Shown piece by piece: positions 20,293-29,164 of a stretch of DNA of 64,000 nucleotides. Position numbers and translations under genes: made by a program. This DNA is from an uncultured Nocardioides sp. (GTDB lineage: Bacteria > Actinomycetota > Actinomycetes > Propionibacteriales > Nocardioidaceae). The stretch lies in assembly GCF_947488025.1 (NCBI RefSeq), contig NZ_CANKYS010000007.1:171193-235192 (forward strand). The letters are read 5' to 3'. Within the stretch, counting starts at the first letter, position 1. Every line of letters starts with the position of its first letter. The notes under the pieces are model-generated. The model saw nothing but the letters and a program-made list of their open reading frames with translations, did no database searches and had not been told where the DNA came from.

Positions 20293-22023
20293 ATGAGCCT
20301 CCACCGGCCGGTCCCGGGCCGCCTCCGAGCCCCGGCCCCCGGGTGGACCACCCGCGCCGACGTCGTCGTGGTCGGATCCGGCATCGCCGGCCTCACCGCC
20401 GCGCTCCGCATCCACGCCGCGGACCCCGCGCTGCGCCTGCTGGTGGTGACCAAGGACGTCCTCGCGGCCGGGTCGACCCAGTGGGCCCAGGGCGGGATCG
20501 CAGCGGCCCTCGGGCCCGGTGACACCCCCGAGCAGCACGAGCGCGACACCCTCGTCGCCGGGGCGGGCGCCTGCGACGTCGAGGCCGTCCGGGTCCTGGT
20601 GACCGAGGGCCCCGAGGCGGTGCACGAGCTGATCGCCCTCGGCACCCAGTTCGACCACCACCCCGACGGCGAGCTGTCGCTGACCCGCGAGGGCGGCCAC
20701 CACCGCGACCGGATCGCCCACGCCGGCGGCGACGCCACGGGCGCGGAGATCCAGCGCGCGCTGACCGCCGCCGTCGAGCGGGCCCCGGAGATCGAGGTCA
20801 TCCAGCACGCGTTGGCCGTGGACCTGCTCCGCGCCGCCGACGGGGGCGTCGCCGGCCTCACGCTGCACGTGCTCGGCGAGGGCCAGCACGACGGCGTCGG
20901 AGCCGTGCACTGCCGGGCGGTCGTCCTCGCCTCGGGCGGCCTCGGCCAGGTCTTCAGCCAGTCCACCAACCCCAGCGTCTCCACCGGTGACGGGATGGCC
21001 GTCGCGATGCGCGCCGGCGCCCGGCTCCGCGACCTCGAGTTCGTCCAGTTCCACCCGACCGTCATGTGGCTCGGCCCCGACTCGCAGGGCCAGCAGCCGC
21101 TGATCTCCGAGGCGGTGCGCGGCGAGGGCGCCTTCCTCGTGGACTTCGAGGGCAACCGCTTCATGCACGGCGAGCACCCGCTGGGCGACCTCGCCCCGCG
21201 CGACGTCGTCGCCAAGGCGATCACCCGACGGATGATGGAGTCCGGCAAGCCCCACATGTGGCTCGACGCGCGCCACCTCGGGGTGCCCGCGAGCGAAGCG
21301 AGCCGCCCCGGTGATCGAGGAGATCGCGAAGCGATCGTCACGAGATTCTGGGAGCGCCGGTTCCCCACCATCCTGCGCGTGTGCCGAGAGCACGGCGTCG
21401 ACCCGGTGACCGAGCTCGTCCCGGTCGCGCCCGCCCAGCACTACGCGTCCGGCGGCGTGGCCACCGACCTGTGGGGGCGTACGACGGTCCCGGGGCTCTA
21501 CGCCACCGGAGAGGTCGCCTGCTCCGGTGTCCACGGCGCCAACCGGCTGGCGTCCAACTCGCTGCTCGAGGGGCTGGTGTTCTCCCGGCGCATCGCCGAC
21601 GTGCTGCCCGGCGAGCTGCGCCCCTGGGCCGACCCGGTCCCCGACCGGCGCCCGGAGGGTCTCGTCTCCGGTGACCGCCGTCGGTCGATGCAGGAGACGA
21701 TGACGACCCGGGTCGGGGTGCTGCGCCACGCGGCGGGCCTCACCGACGCGCTGGCGCTCCTCGGCTCGCTCGACCACGGCGAGGCCGAGGCCGGGACGGC
21801 CGCGTGGGAGACCACCAACCTGCTCACCGTCAGCACCGCGCTCGCCGAGGCCGCGGCCCTGCGCACCGAGACCCGCGGCTCCCACTGGCGCGAGGACCAC
21901 CCCGACCGCGACGAGGCCCGGGCGGGCCACGTCGACTCCTGGCTCGACGCCGACGGACGCGTCGCGGTCGAGTGGGTGCACAGCCCGTCCACCGATCCGA
22001 CGACCAGTGAGGTCTCCGCATGA
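20293..22023 (+). CDS. nadB: L-aspartate oxidase with an extra palindrome-coded segment
   Basis: Oxidises aspartate to iminoaspartate for quinolinate synthesis; 576 residues, FAD flavoprotein. VVVVGSGIAGLTAALRIHA (about 19-37) binds FAD, STQWAQGGIAAAL and GGHHRDRIAHAGGDATG are family motifs, and GEVACSGVHGANRLASNSLLE closes the FAD site. Between DARHLG and FWERRFPTI about 17 residues (about 333-350) have no counterpart in known NadB proteins such as that of E. coli; they are coded by a palindromic tract (21291-21341). nadA is not in the window. The stop overlaps nadC (ATGA). Confidence 0.92.
   Translation: MSLHRPVPGRLRAPAPGWTTRADVVVVGSGIAGLTAALRIHAADPALRLLVVTKDVLAAGSTQWAQGGIAAALGPGDTPEQHERDTLVAGAGACDVEAVRVLVTEGPEAVHELIALGTQFDHHPDGELSLTREGGHHRDRIAHAGGDATGAEIQRALTAAVERAPEIEVIQHALAVDLLRAADGGVAGLTLHVLGEGQHDGVGAVHCRAVVLASGGLGQVFSQSTNPSVSTGDGMAVAMRAGARLRDLEFVQFHPTVMWLGPDSQGQQPLISEAVRGEGAFLVDFEGNRFMHGEHPLGDLAPRDVVAKAITRRMMESGKPHMWLDARHLGVPASEASRPGDRGDREAIVTRFWERRFPTILRVCREHGVDPVTELVPVAPAQHYASGGVATDLWGRTTVPGLYATGEVACSGVHGANRLASNSLLEGLVFSRRIADVLPGELRPWADPVPDRRPEGLVSGDRRRSMQETMTTRVGVLRHAAGLTDALALLGSLDHGEAEAGTAAWETTNLLTVSTALAEAAALRTETRGSHWREDHPDRDEARAGHVDSWLDADGRVAVEWVHSPSTDPTTSEVSA
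21291..21341 (+). repeat. palindromic in-frame insertion within nadB
   Basis: The tract has GCGAGC-GAA-GCGAGC (direct halves) and the hairpin GATCGC-GAA-GCGATC (21322-21336), enclosed by GTGATCG and CGATCGTCAC-like ends. It is in frame and encodes Arg/Asp/Glu/Ser-rich residues. It resembles extragenic palindromes that have entered a gene without breaking it. Confidence 0.6.
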
Positions 22024-22940
22024 CGAGCCTGCGTGACGTGCCCGCCGAGGTCCTCGCCGACCTCACCGCCGCGGGCCTCGACCCCGTTCACGTGTGGGAC
22101 GTGGTGGGCCGGGCGCTGTCCGAGGACCTCCCCGCGGAGCCCCGCGTGGACCCGACGAGCGAGTCCACGATCCCAGCGGGCGCCCGGGCCGAGGCCGTGT
22201 TCGGTGCCCGGGAGGACGGGGTGGTCGCGGGGCTCGCGGTCGCGGCCGTCGTCTTCCACGCCGTCGGCGCCGACGCCACCATCACCGACCGCGTCGCGGA
22301 CGGCACCCGGGTCGCGAGGGGCGACGTCGTGATGCGCGTCGAGGGCCTGACGCAGCGGATGCTCGTCGCCGAGCGCACCGCCCTCAACCTCGCCTGCCAC
22401 CTCTCGGGCGTCGCGACGGCCACGTCCCGCTGGGTCGAGGCGCTGGAGGGCTCCCCGACGCTGGTGCTCGACACCCGCAAGACGCTTCCCGGGCTGCGGG
22501 CGCTGCAGAAGTACGCCGTCCGCTGCGGCGGCGGGGTCAACCACCGCACGAGCCTGCAGGACATGGCGATGGTCAAGGACAACCACGTCATCGCCGCCGG
22601 GGGCGTGCTTCCCGCCCTCGACGCCATCCGCGGCCGTCACCCCGGGCTGCCCGTCGAGGTCGAGGTGACGACCCTCGACCAGCTCGACGAGCTGCTCGCC
22701 CTGCCCCAGCCGCCGGAGCGGGTCCTGCTCGACAACATGACCGACGAGCTGATGGCCCAGGCCGTACGGCGTACGGCCGGCCGCGTGCCGCTCGAGGCGA
22801 GCGGCGGCATCACCCTCGAGCGTGCGGCGCGGATCGGGGCGACCGGTGTCGACTTCGTCTCGGTCGGGGCGCTCACGCACTCGGTGACGGTCTTCGACAT
22901 CGGCATGGACCTGACCACCCCGGCACCGACGGCGGACTGA
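22020..22940 (+). CDS. nadC: nicotinate-nucleotide pyrophosphorylase (carboxylating)
   Basis: Converts quinolinate and PRPP to nicotinate mononucleotide. The 306-residue protein shows the signature ERTALNLACHLSGVAT, DTRKTLPGLR (substrate Arg/Lys cluster near residue 160), KYAVRCGGGVNHR and VEVEVTTLDQ. LEASGGITLERA closes the phosphate site. About 15 residues longer at the N-terminus than many homologues. The ATG overlaps the nadB stop. Confidence 0.94.
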   Translation: MTSLRDVPAEVLADLTAAGLDPVHVWDVVGRALSEDLPAEPRVDPTSESTIPAGARAEAVFGAREDGVVAGLAVAAVVFHAVGADATITDRVADGTRVARGDVVMRVEGLTQRMLVAERTALNLACHLSGVATATSRWVEALEGSPTLVLDTRKTLPGLRALQKYAVRCGGGVNHRTSLQDMAMVKDNHVIAAGGVLPALDAIRGRHPGLPVEVEVTTLDQLDELLALPQPPERVLLDNMTDELMAQAVRRTAGRVPLEASGGITLERAARIGATGVDFVSVGALTHSVTVFDIGMDLTTPAPTAD

Positions 22941-22941
22941 C

Positions 22942-23712
22942 ATGAGCCTGCTCGCCGCCGACATCGGCAACAGCCACACCTTCCTCGGCCTGCTCGACGG
23001 GGAGGAGGTCACCGCCCACTGGCGGGTCAACACCGACGAGCGTCGCACCGCCGACGAGTGGTCGGTCCTGCTCCGCGGGCTGCTCGCCGAGCGGCTCGAC
23101 GAGGTGGACGGCATCGTGGTGTGTGCGACGGTCCCGGCGGTGCTGCACGAGTGGCGCGAGATGCTCGAGCGTCACTTCGAGGACGTGACCTCCATCGTCG
23201 TCGAGCCCGGGGTGCGCACCGGCATTCCCGTCCTGATGGACAACCCCCGCGAGGTCGGCACCGACCGGATCGTGAACTCGCTCGCCGCCGCGACGCTCCA
23301 CGGCGGTCCGGCCATCGTGGTCGACTTCGGCACCGCCACGACGTTCGACGTGGTCAACGGGAAGGGGCAGTACGTCGGCGGCGCGATCTCGCCGGGGATC
23401 GAGATCTCGCTGGAGGCGCTCGGGCGACGCGGCGCGCAGCTGCGCAAGGTCGAGCTCGCGCGCCCGCGTTCGGTGATCGCCAAGAACACCGTGGAGGCGC
23501 TGCAGAGCGGCATGGTGTTCGGCGTCGCGGCGCAGGTGGAAGGCCTGGTGGCGCGCATGATCGCCGAGCTCGGAGCTCGCGTCGAGGACGTCACGGTCAT
23601 TTCGACAGGACATTTGGCGACACTTCTCGTCGACGATTGTTCGTGTTTCACCGTGCATTCCCCGTGGCTGACGCTGCAGGGGCTGCGCCTGGTATTCGAA
23701 CGCAATTCCTGA
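22942..23712 (+). CDS. coaX: type III pantothenate kinase
   Basis: First step of coenzyme A synthesis. The 256-residue ASKHA-fold protein has phosphate-1 motif LLAADIGNSHTFLGL, the GTDRIVNSLAA motif (Asp base) and IVVDFGTATTFDVV, with GGAISPGIEISLEAL. It starts 1 nt after the nadC stop. From about 23600 on, the gene uses many more A/T-ending codons than the rest of the operon, leading into the AT-rich lsr2 control region; the stop lies inside an inverted repeat. Confidence 0.93.
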   Translation: MSLLAADIGNSHTFLGLLDGEEVTAHWRVNTDERRTADEWSVLLRGLLAERLDEVDGIVVCATVPAVLHEWREMLERHFEDVTSIVVEPGVRTGIPVLMDNPREVGTDRIVNSLAAATLHGGPAIVVDFGTATTFDVVNGKGQYVGGAISPGIEISLEALGRRGAQLRKVELARPRSVIAKNTVEALQSGMVFGVAAQVEGLVARMIAELGARVEDVTVISTGHLATLLVDDCSCFTVHSPWLTLQGLRLVFERNS

Positions 23713-23749
23713 ATTGTGGATTCGAGGTCAATGTCAGGGAATTCCTGAC
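23703..23749. promoter_or_regulatory. AT-rich inverted repeats upstream of lsr2
   Basis: CAATTC-CT-GAATTG (23703-23716) and GTCAGG-GAATT-CCTGAC (23733-23749) both contain AATTCCTGA, repeated 36 bp apart. They sit in the most AT-rich stretch of the window. A -35/-10 pair TTGTGT-N17-CACACT may follow. Likely an autoregulatory Lsr2 or other operator region. Confidence 0.5.
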
Positions 23750-23833
23750 TTCTTTTGTGTGCCTCGACAATTGCTGCCACACTGCATCCGACGCGTTTGG
23801 CCCCGAACGCTCGAAAAGGCAAAGGAATTCACC

Positions 23834-24166
23834 ATGGCACAAAAGGTCAACATCGTCCTGGTCGACGACCTCGACGGCACCGAGGCCACCGAGACCGTCT
23901 CCTTCGGCCTCGACGGCACCACCTACGAGATCGACCTCAACGACGCCAACGCCGCCTCCCTCCGCGAGGCGCTGAGCGGCTACGTCGGCCACGCCCGCAA
24001 GGTCGCCGGTGGTGGCCGTCGTACGCGCCGCTCGTCCGGCTCCTCCTCGTCGTCCTCGTCCAACACCAAGGACGTGCGCGAGTGGGCCAAGGCGCAGGGC
24101 ATGGAGGTCTCCGAGCGCGGCCGGATCTCCGCCGACGTGCAGCAGGCCTACGACGCCGCCCACTAG
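23834..24166 (+). CDS. lsr2: Lsr2 nucleoid-associated xenogeneic silencer
   Basis: A 110-residue protein that binds AT-rich DNA in the minor groove and bridges it. The N-terminal oligomerisation domain (1-60) begins MAQKVNIVLVDDLDG and contains the usual TVSFGLDGTTYEIDL. A basic Arg/Ser linker with a run of seven Ser (about 66-76) leads to the C-terminal domain with the RGR AT-hook (SERGRIS, about 94-100). AAGGA is 8 nt before the ATG. The position between coaX and clpC is that of M. tuberculosis lsr2. Confidence 0.95.
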   Translation: MAQKVNIVLVDDLDGTEATETVSFGLDGTTYEIDLNDANAASLREALSGYVGHARKVAGGGRRTRRSSGSSSSSSSNTKDVREWAKAQGMEVSERGRISADVQQAYDAAH

Positions 24167-24172
24167 GGGTTG

Positions 24173-24270
24173 GTTTCGACGCGGGCGTCGCGACCTCGTC
24201 CCTCGGTCGCGGCCCTCGCTCAACCTCCCCGGCCCCACGCCAGGCGCTCGTTCCTCGCCCCCGGCTGGCC
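24173..24270 (-). repeat. dispersed hairpin element, copy 1
   Basis: Lies between lsr2 and clpC. Stem CGCGACC (24189-24195) pairs with GGTCGCG (24205-24211) around the 9-nt loop. Read on the minus strand the loop is GAGGGACGA, and the element runs from CGAGGAACGAGC to GTCGAAA. This copy is the most diverged in the GGTTGAGCGAG tract. Confidence 0.7.
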
Positions 24271-24276
24271 GGTGAC

Positions 24277-24325
24277 GTTCGCTGTGAGCGGACGGGCTCG
24301 TGCGTGGGGTGGGAACACGTAGGCT
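24277..24325 (+). promoter_or_regulatory. ClgR-like box and -10 of clpC
   Basis: GTTCGCTGTGAGCGGAC (24277-24293) fits the ClgR core CGCT-N4-GCG known before clp genes of actinobacteria. TAGGCT at 24320-24325 is a -10 candidate about 27 bp downstream, so the box would lie near or just upstream of -35 as expected for an activator. Confidence 0.5.
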
Positions 24326-24406
24326 GATGTCGGGCGTTGAGCCCAGTGTCCGCGCTCCCGCCCCTATGGGAGGCACCGTGGACCACGCAGACGTAGAGGA
24401 GCGCAC

Positions 24407-26983
24407 ATGTTCGAGCGGTTCACCGACCGAGCCCGGCGAGTTGTCGTGCTGGCCCAGGAAGAGGCCCGCATGCTCTCCCACAACTACATCGGGACCGAGC
24501 ACATCCTGCTCGGCCTCATCCACGAGGGCGAGGGCGTCGCCGCCAAGGCCCTCGAGTCCCTCGACATCTCCCTGGAGGCCGTGCGCGCCCAGGTCGAGGA
24601 GATCATTGGCCAGGGCCAGCAGGCCCCGTCCGGCCACATCCCGTTCACCCCGCGCGCCAAGAAGGTGCTCGAGCTCTCGCTGCGCGAGGCGCTCCAGCTC
24701 GGCCACTCCTACATCGGCACCGAGCACATCCTGCTCGGCCTGATCCGGGAGGGCGAGGGTGTCGCGGCCCAGGTCCTGCAGAAGCTCGGCGCCGACCTCA
24801 ACCGGGTCCGCCAGCAGGTCATCCAGCTGCTCAGCGGGTTCCAGGGCAAGGAGTCGGCCACCGCCGGCGCCCAGGCCTCCGGCTCCGGCGGCGAGGCGCC
24901 GTCGAGCTCGCTGGTCCTCGACCAGTTCGGCCAGAACCTCACCCAGGCCGCGCGCGAGGGCAAGCTCGACCCCGTCATCGGGCGCGAGCAGGAGATCGAG
25001 CGCGTGATGCAGATCCTCTCGCGCCGCACGAAGAACAACCCCGTCCTCATCGGTGAGCCCGGCGTCGGCAAGACCACGATCGTGGCCGGCCTCGCCCAGG
25101 ACATCGTCAAGGGCAACGTGCCCGAGACGCTGAAGGACAAGCAGATCTACACGCTCGACCTCGGCGCCCTCGTCGCCGGCTCGCGCTACCGCGGTGACTT
25201 CGAGGAGCGCCTCAAGAAGGTGCTCAAGGAGATCCGCACCCGCGGCGACATCGTGCTGTTCATCGACGAGATCCACACCCTCGTCGGCGCCGGCGCCGCC
25301 GAGGGCGCGATCGACGCCGCCAGCATCCTCAAGCCGATGCTGGCCCGCGGCGAGCTGCAGACCATCGGCGCCACCACGCTGGACGAGTACCGCAAGTACC
25401 TCGAGAAGGACGCCGCGCTCGAGCGCCGCTTCCAGCCGATCCAGGTGCAGGAGCCCTCGATCGCGCACACCATCGAGATGCTCAAGGGCCTGCGCGACCG
25501 CTACGAGGCGCACCACCGCGTCACCATCACCGACGAGGCCCTGGTCTCGGCGGCGACGCTGGCCGACCGCTACATCTCCGACCGGTTCCTGCCGGACAAG
25601 GCGATCGACCTCATCGACGAGGCGGGTTCGCGACTGCGCATCCGCCGGATGACCGCGCCGCCGGACCTGCGCGAGTACGACGAGAAGATCGGCGACGTGC
25701 GCCAGCGCAAGGAGGCCGCGATCGACGGGCAGGACTTCGAGGCCGCGGCCCGTCTGCGCGACGAGGAGAAGCAGCTCTCCGCACGCCGTGCCGAGCGCGA
25801 GAAGCAGTGGCGCGCCGGTGACCTCGACGAGATCGCCGAGGTCGACGAGGAGCTGATCGCCGAGGTCCTGGCCGTGGCCACGGGCATCCCGATCGTGAAG
25901 CTGTCGGAGGAGGAGTCCACCCGTCTGCTCAAGATGGAGGACGAGCTCCACAAGCGCGTCATCGGGCAGGAGGAGGCCGTCAAGGCACTCTCCCGCGCGA
26001 TCCGTCGTACGCGTGCCGGCCTCAAGGACCCCAAGCGCCCCGGTGGCTCGTTCATCTTCGCCGGCCCGTCCGGTGTCGGTAAGACCTGGCTGTCCAAGAC
26101 GCTCGCGGAGTTCCTCTTCGGTGACGAGGACGCGCTCATCCAGCTCGACATGAGCGAGTTCTCCGAGAAGCACACCGTGTCGCGTCTGTTCGGTTCGCCT
26201 CCCGGCTACGTCGGTTACGAAGAGGGCGGTCAGCTCACCGAGAAGGTGCGCCGCAAGCCGTTCTCCGTCGTCCTCTTCGACGAGGTCGAGAAGGCCCACC
26301 CCGACATCTTCAACAGCCTGTTGCAGATCCTCGAGGAGGGTCGCCTGACGGACTCGCAGGGTCGCGTCGTCGACTTCAAGAACACCGTCATCATCATGAC
26401 GACCAACCTGGGCTCGCGAGACATCGCCAAGAGCGTCAACCTCGGTTTCGGTGCTGTCGGTGCGGACGCCGCGGGTTCCTACGAGCGGATGAAGAGCAAG
26501 GTGTCGGAGGAGCTCAAGCAGCACTTCCGCCCCGAGTTCCTCAACCGTGTCGACGAGATCGTGGTCTTCCCGCCGCTGTCGCAGGAGCAGATCGTCGCGA
26601 TGGTCGACAACATGATCAACGCGGTCGAGCTCCGGATGAAGGACCGCGACATGTCGCTCGAGCTCACCCAGCCCGCCAAGGCGCTGCTGGCCGAGCGCGG
26701 CTTCGACCCGGTCCTCGGTGCCCGTCCGCTGCGTCGCACGGTGCAGCGCGAGATCGAGGACGTGCTCGCCGAGAAGATGCTCTTCGGCGAGGTCGGCCCC
26801 GGCCAGATCGTGCTCGTGGACGTCGAGGGCGAGGGCCCGACCGCGAAGTTCACCTTCCGCGGCCAGAAGAACTCCACGGTCCCCGACATGCCGCCGCTCG
26901 AGACGGTCGTCGAGGGTCCGATGGGCGACGGGCCCGACGACACCGCCGGCCCGACGGACGTGCCGAAGTCCAACGAAGCCTGA
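24407..26983 (+). CDS. clpC: ATP-dependent Clp protease ATPase subunit ClpC
   Basis: An 858-residue Hsp100 unfoldase that feeds ClpP. Two N-terminal repeats ([11 protein letters not shown] at about 24 and 100) form the adaptor-binding domain, then the first AAA+ with GEPGVGKTT near 216. The UVR-type coiled middle domain is at about 415-475. The second AAA+ has [10 protein letters not shown] near 552 and a C-terminal D2 small domain. RPGGSF and [17 protein letters not shown] are conserved. GAGGA ribosome site before ATG. Convergent with mutY across a strong hairpin. Likely ClgR-activated. Confidence 0.96.
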   Translation: MFERFTDRARRVVVLAQEEARMLSHNYIGTEHILLGLIHEGEGVAAKALESLDISLEAVRAQVEEIIGQGQQAPSGHIPFTPRAKKVLELSLREALQLGHSYIGTEHILLGLIREGEGVAAQVLQKLGADLNRVRQQVIQLLSGFQGKESATAGAQASGSGGEAPSSSLVLDQFGQNLTQAAREGKLDPVIGREQEIERVMQILSRRTKNNPVLIGEPGVGKTTIVAGLAQDIVKGNVPETLKDKQIYTLDLGALVAGSRYRGDFEERLKKVLKEIRTRGDIVLFIDEIHTLVGAGAAEGAIDAASILKPMLARGELQTIGATTLDEYRKYLEKDAALERRFQPIQVQEPSIAHTIEMLKGLRDRYEAHHRVTITDEALVSAATLADRYISDRFLPDKAIDLIDEAGSRLRIRRMTAPPDLREYDEKIGDVRQRKEAAIDGQDFEAAARLRDEEKQLSARRAEREKQWRAGDLDEIAEVDEELIAEVLAVATGIPIVKLSEEESTRLLKMEDELHKRVIGQEEAVKALSRAIRRTRAGLKDPKRPGGSFIFAGPSGVGKTWLSKTLAEFLFGDEDALIQLDMSEFSEKHTVSRLFGSPPGYVGYEEGGQLTEKVRRKPFSVVLFDEVEKAHPDIFNSLLQILEEGRLTDSQGRVVDFKNTVIIMTTNLGSRDIAKSVNLGFGAVGADAAGSYERMKSKVSEELKQHFRPEFLNRVDEIVVFPPLSQEQIVAMVDNMINAVELRMKDRDMSLELTQPAKALLAERGFDPVLGARPLRRTVQREIEDVLAEKMLFGEVGPGQIVLVDVEGEGPTAKFTFRGQKNSTVPDMPPLETVVEGPMGDGPDDTAGPTDVPKSNEA

Positions 26984-26997
26984 TCCCAGGCGTCGGT

Positions 26998-27037
26998 CAG
27001 ATCACCCCGGGAGCGCCCAGCGCCCCGGGGTGATCTG
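26998..27037. terminator. bidirectional hairpin inside the 3' end of mutY
   Basis: CAGATCACCCCGGG (26998-27011) and CCCGGGGTGATCTG (27024-27037) form a perfect 14-bp stem with a 12-nt loop. It begins 15 nt after the clpC stop and contains the last codons and stop of mutY. It can serve both convergent genes. Confidence 0.65.
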
Positions 27038-27880
27038 CGTCAGGAGCCCGTCGGCCACGAGCCCGGTCAGGCAGCGCTCCCGCTGCTCGGCGCCGGGCCA
27101 CGCCGCCTCCACCTGCTCGGCCGAGACCGAGTCGGCCTCGCGGGCCAGGGCCAGGATCCGGCCGCGGCACTGGCGGTCGGTGCCGGCCCACGCCTGTCCG
27201 CGGCGGGGCGGGCCGTCGTACGCCGGGAAGCCGGCACCGCGCCACGTGCAGTCGCTCGCGAGGGGGCAGGCGTCGCACGACGGCTGGCGTGCGGTGCAGA
27301 CCAGCGCGCCCAGCTCCATCGTCGCCACGGCCCAGGTCGCCGCTGTCGCCTCGTCGTCGGGGAGCAGCCCGGTCGCGACGTCGCGCTCGGCCCGGGTGAC
27401 GGCGGGCGCCGGGAACTCCTGCCCGGACACGGCCCGGACCAGCACCCGGCGGACGTTGGTGTCCAGCACCACGTGCCGCTGCCCGAAGGCGAAGCTGGCG
27501 ATCGCGGAGGCGGTGTAGTCACCCACGCCGGGGAGCGCGAGCAGGTCGTCGTACGACGCCGGAACCTCGCCCTCGTGCCGCTCGACGATGGCCGTCGCCG
27601 CGGCGTGGAGACGGAGCGCCCGGCGGGGGTAGCCGAGCCGGCCCCACATCCGCACGGCCTCGCCGGTGGAGTCGCCCGCCAGCGCGGCCGGGGTGGGCCA
27701 CCGCTCCAGCCAGGTGGCGTGCACGGGCAGGACGCGTGCGACGGGCGTCTGCTGGAGCATGAACTCGCTGACCATCACCGACCACGGCGTGGCCGACAGC
27801 CCGCGCCACGGCAGGTCCCGCGCGTGGTCGTCGTACCACTCGAGCACGGCGTCGTGCAGCGCGCTGGGGGAGGCATCCAT
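27002..27880 (-). CDS. mutY: A/G-specific adenine DNA glycosylase
   Basis: Removes adenine mispaired with 8-oxoguanine. The 292-residue protein has the helix-hairpin-helix LLALPGVGDYTASAIASFAFGQ with catalytic Asp in VLDTNVRRV, and a 4Fe-4S cluster Cys-x6-Cys-x2-Cys-x5-Cys (CTARQPSCDACPLASDC). It is shorter than E. coli MutY: the C-terminal 8-oxoG-recognition NUDIX domain is missing and only about 50 residues follow the cluster, as in several actinobacteria. ATG 27880 has TACGAT 7 nt upstream. Confidence 0.9.
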   Translation of the reverse strand: MDASPSALHDAVLEWYDDHARDLPWRGLSATPWSVMVSEFMLQQTPVARVLPVHATWLERWPTPAALAGDSTGEAVRMWGRLGYPRRALRLHAAATAIVERHEGEVPASYDDLLALPGVGDYTASAIASFAFGQRHVVLDTNVRRVLVRAVSGQEFPAPAVTRAERDVATGLLPDDEATAATWAVATMELGALVCTARQPSCDACPLASDCTWRGAGFPAYDGPPRRGQAWAGTDRQCRGRILALAREADSVSAEQVEAAWPGAEQRERCLTGLVADGLLTQITPGRWALPG

Positions 27881-27887
27881 CGCGGTG

Positions 27888-27941
27888 ATCGTAGGTGAGC
27901 CGGTGCGCCTCCGCCGAGACGGGCCGGTGGCTACCTAACCT
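27888..27941. promoter_or_regulatory. divergent -10 boxes, mutY and secreted protein gene
   Basis: Minus strand TACGAT (27893-27888) is 7 nt before the mutY ATG; plus strand TAACCT (27936-27941) is 6 nt before ATG 27948. Both have leaderless spacing. Confidence 0.5.
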
Positions 27942-27947
27942 GAGCCC

Positions 27948-28775
27948 ATGCCGACGACCGTACGACCTCGTGGGCCGCTCCCGGCCCGGGTCTACTGGAC
28001 CCGACGGATCATCGTGCTCGCCGTCCCGTTGCTGCTCGTCGTCGTGCTCGCCCGTGTGCTCGGTGGCTCGGCCGACGGCAAGGACGAGTCGACGGCGCAG
28101 GCGACCCAGGCCGGCGCGTCCACCGCGGAGACCGCGACCGCCCCGACCGCCGGCCCGACCGCCGAGGTCGCACCGGGTGCTGGCAAGAAGGGCAAGAAGG
28201 GCAAGAAGGACCGCCCCGAGGAGACCGTCCCCGAGGAGACCGTGCCCCCGGAGCCCGTCCTGGCCGAGCCGACCGGACCGTGCACCGAGTCCGACATCGT
28301 CGCCACGCCTGCGTTGACGTCCGCTGCCGGCGGCTCCGACGTCCCCATCACGATCAACCTGCGCACCCTCGTCACCGAGGCCTGCACGTGGCAGGCCTCC
28401 GCGGAGACGATGACGGTCACCATCACCTCCGGCAGCGACGACATCTGGAGCAGCCGCGAGTGCCCGGCCTCGATCCCGCCGCAGGACGTGGTGGTCCGCC
28501 AGGCCGTCGACGCCCCGGTCGTCGTCACCTGGTCGGCCAAGCGCTCGGACGAGGGCTGCACGAAGTGGACCGAGTGGGCCGGCCTCGGGTGGTACCACGT
28601 CCAGGCCGCCGCCCTCGGGGGCGACGCCACCGACGTGCAGTTCGAGCTCGTCGCCCCGCAGCCCGGTGTCGTCACCACGACCGCCGACCCGCAGCCCCAG
28701 GGCGGCAAGAAGGACAAGGACGGCGACACCGCCCACACCCCCGGCGAGGACGGCGCGGGCAACTCCGCGGGCTGA
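27948..28775 (+). CDS. membrane-anchored exported protein of unknown function
   Basis: A 275-residue protein: a basic N-terminus, one membrane helix (about 24-40), then an Ala/Thr-rich linker with a lysine cluster KKGKKGKKDRPEE (about 83-95). A globular domain at about 110-245 holds Cys pairs (CTESD, CTWQ, CPAS, CTKW) likely to form two disulfides outside the cell. It ends in a Gly/Lys/Asp tail. Beta-strand spacing suggests an immunoglobulin-like fold, but no family is recognised. Confidence 0.55.
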   Translation: MPTTVRPRGPLPARVYWTRRIIVLAVPLLLVVVLARVLGGSADGKDESTAQATQAGASTAETATAPTAGPTAEVAPGAGKKGKKGKKDRPEETVPEETVPPEPVLAEPTGPCTESDIVATPALTSAAGGSDVPITINLRTLVTEACTWQASAETMTVTITSGSDDIWSSRECPASIPPQDVVVRQAVDAPVVVTWSAKRSDEGCTKWTEWAGLGWYHVQAAALGGDATDVQFELVAPQPGVVTTTADPQPQGGKKDKDGDTAHTPGEDGAGNSAG

Positions 28776-28843
28776 TCAGGCCCTTCGGCCCTGTGGCCGG
28801 CTGCCCGCGCGCGGGACGCTGGAGGTGTCACAGGAGGTAGGTC

Positions 28844-29164
28844 ATGGTGACCCTGCACCAGCATCGCGCGCGGCGCAATGCCCTCCCCGGCGCCGCGGTC
28901 GCGGGGCACGTCACCCTCGTGCTCGGCGTCCTGTTCGCGCTGGCGGTCGCCTACGCGTACGCGCTCAGCATCGGCGACGGCATCGACCCGCCCGACTGGG
29001 CACGGGTGGCGGGCCTGCTCTGGCTCCCGGTGGGGCTCGTCGGCGTACCGGTCGGCTACTACTGGGCGCGCGGCGGTCCGCGTGAGCCGCGTGCCGAGCT
29101 GGGCCTGGTCCTCGCGCTGGCCGCGGCGCTCGCCTTCGTCGTCCTCGTCGTCGTCCTGGGGTGA
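28844..29164 (+). CDS. small three-helix membrane protein
   Basis: A 106-residue protein with hydrophobic segments at about 15-38, 52-70 and 83-105 and a His/Arg N-terminus. A strong GGAGG ribosome site stands before the ATG. GTGA overlap with the next gene shows a two-gene membrane unit. Not assigned to a family. Confidence 0.55.
   Translation: MVTLHQHRARRNALPGAAVAGHVTLVLGVLFALAVAYAYALSIGDGIDPPDWARVAGLLWLPVGLVGVPVGYYWARGGPREPRAELGLVLALAAALAFVVLVVVLG

Noticed and set aside
19687..21981. Long open frame antisense to panD and nadB
   Set aside because: Antisense to two certain genes; no motif and no start signal.
23648..26524. 958-codon open frame antisense to clpC
   Set aside because: Covers clpC, lsr2 and part of coaX; composition is that of antisense shadow, not of a protein.
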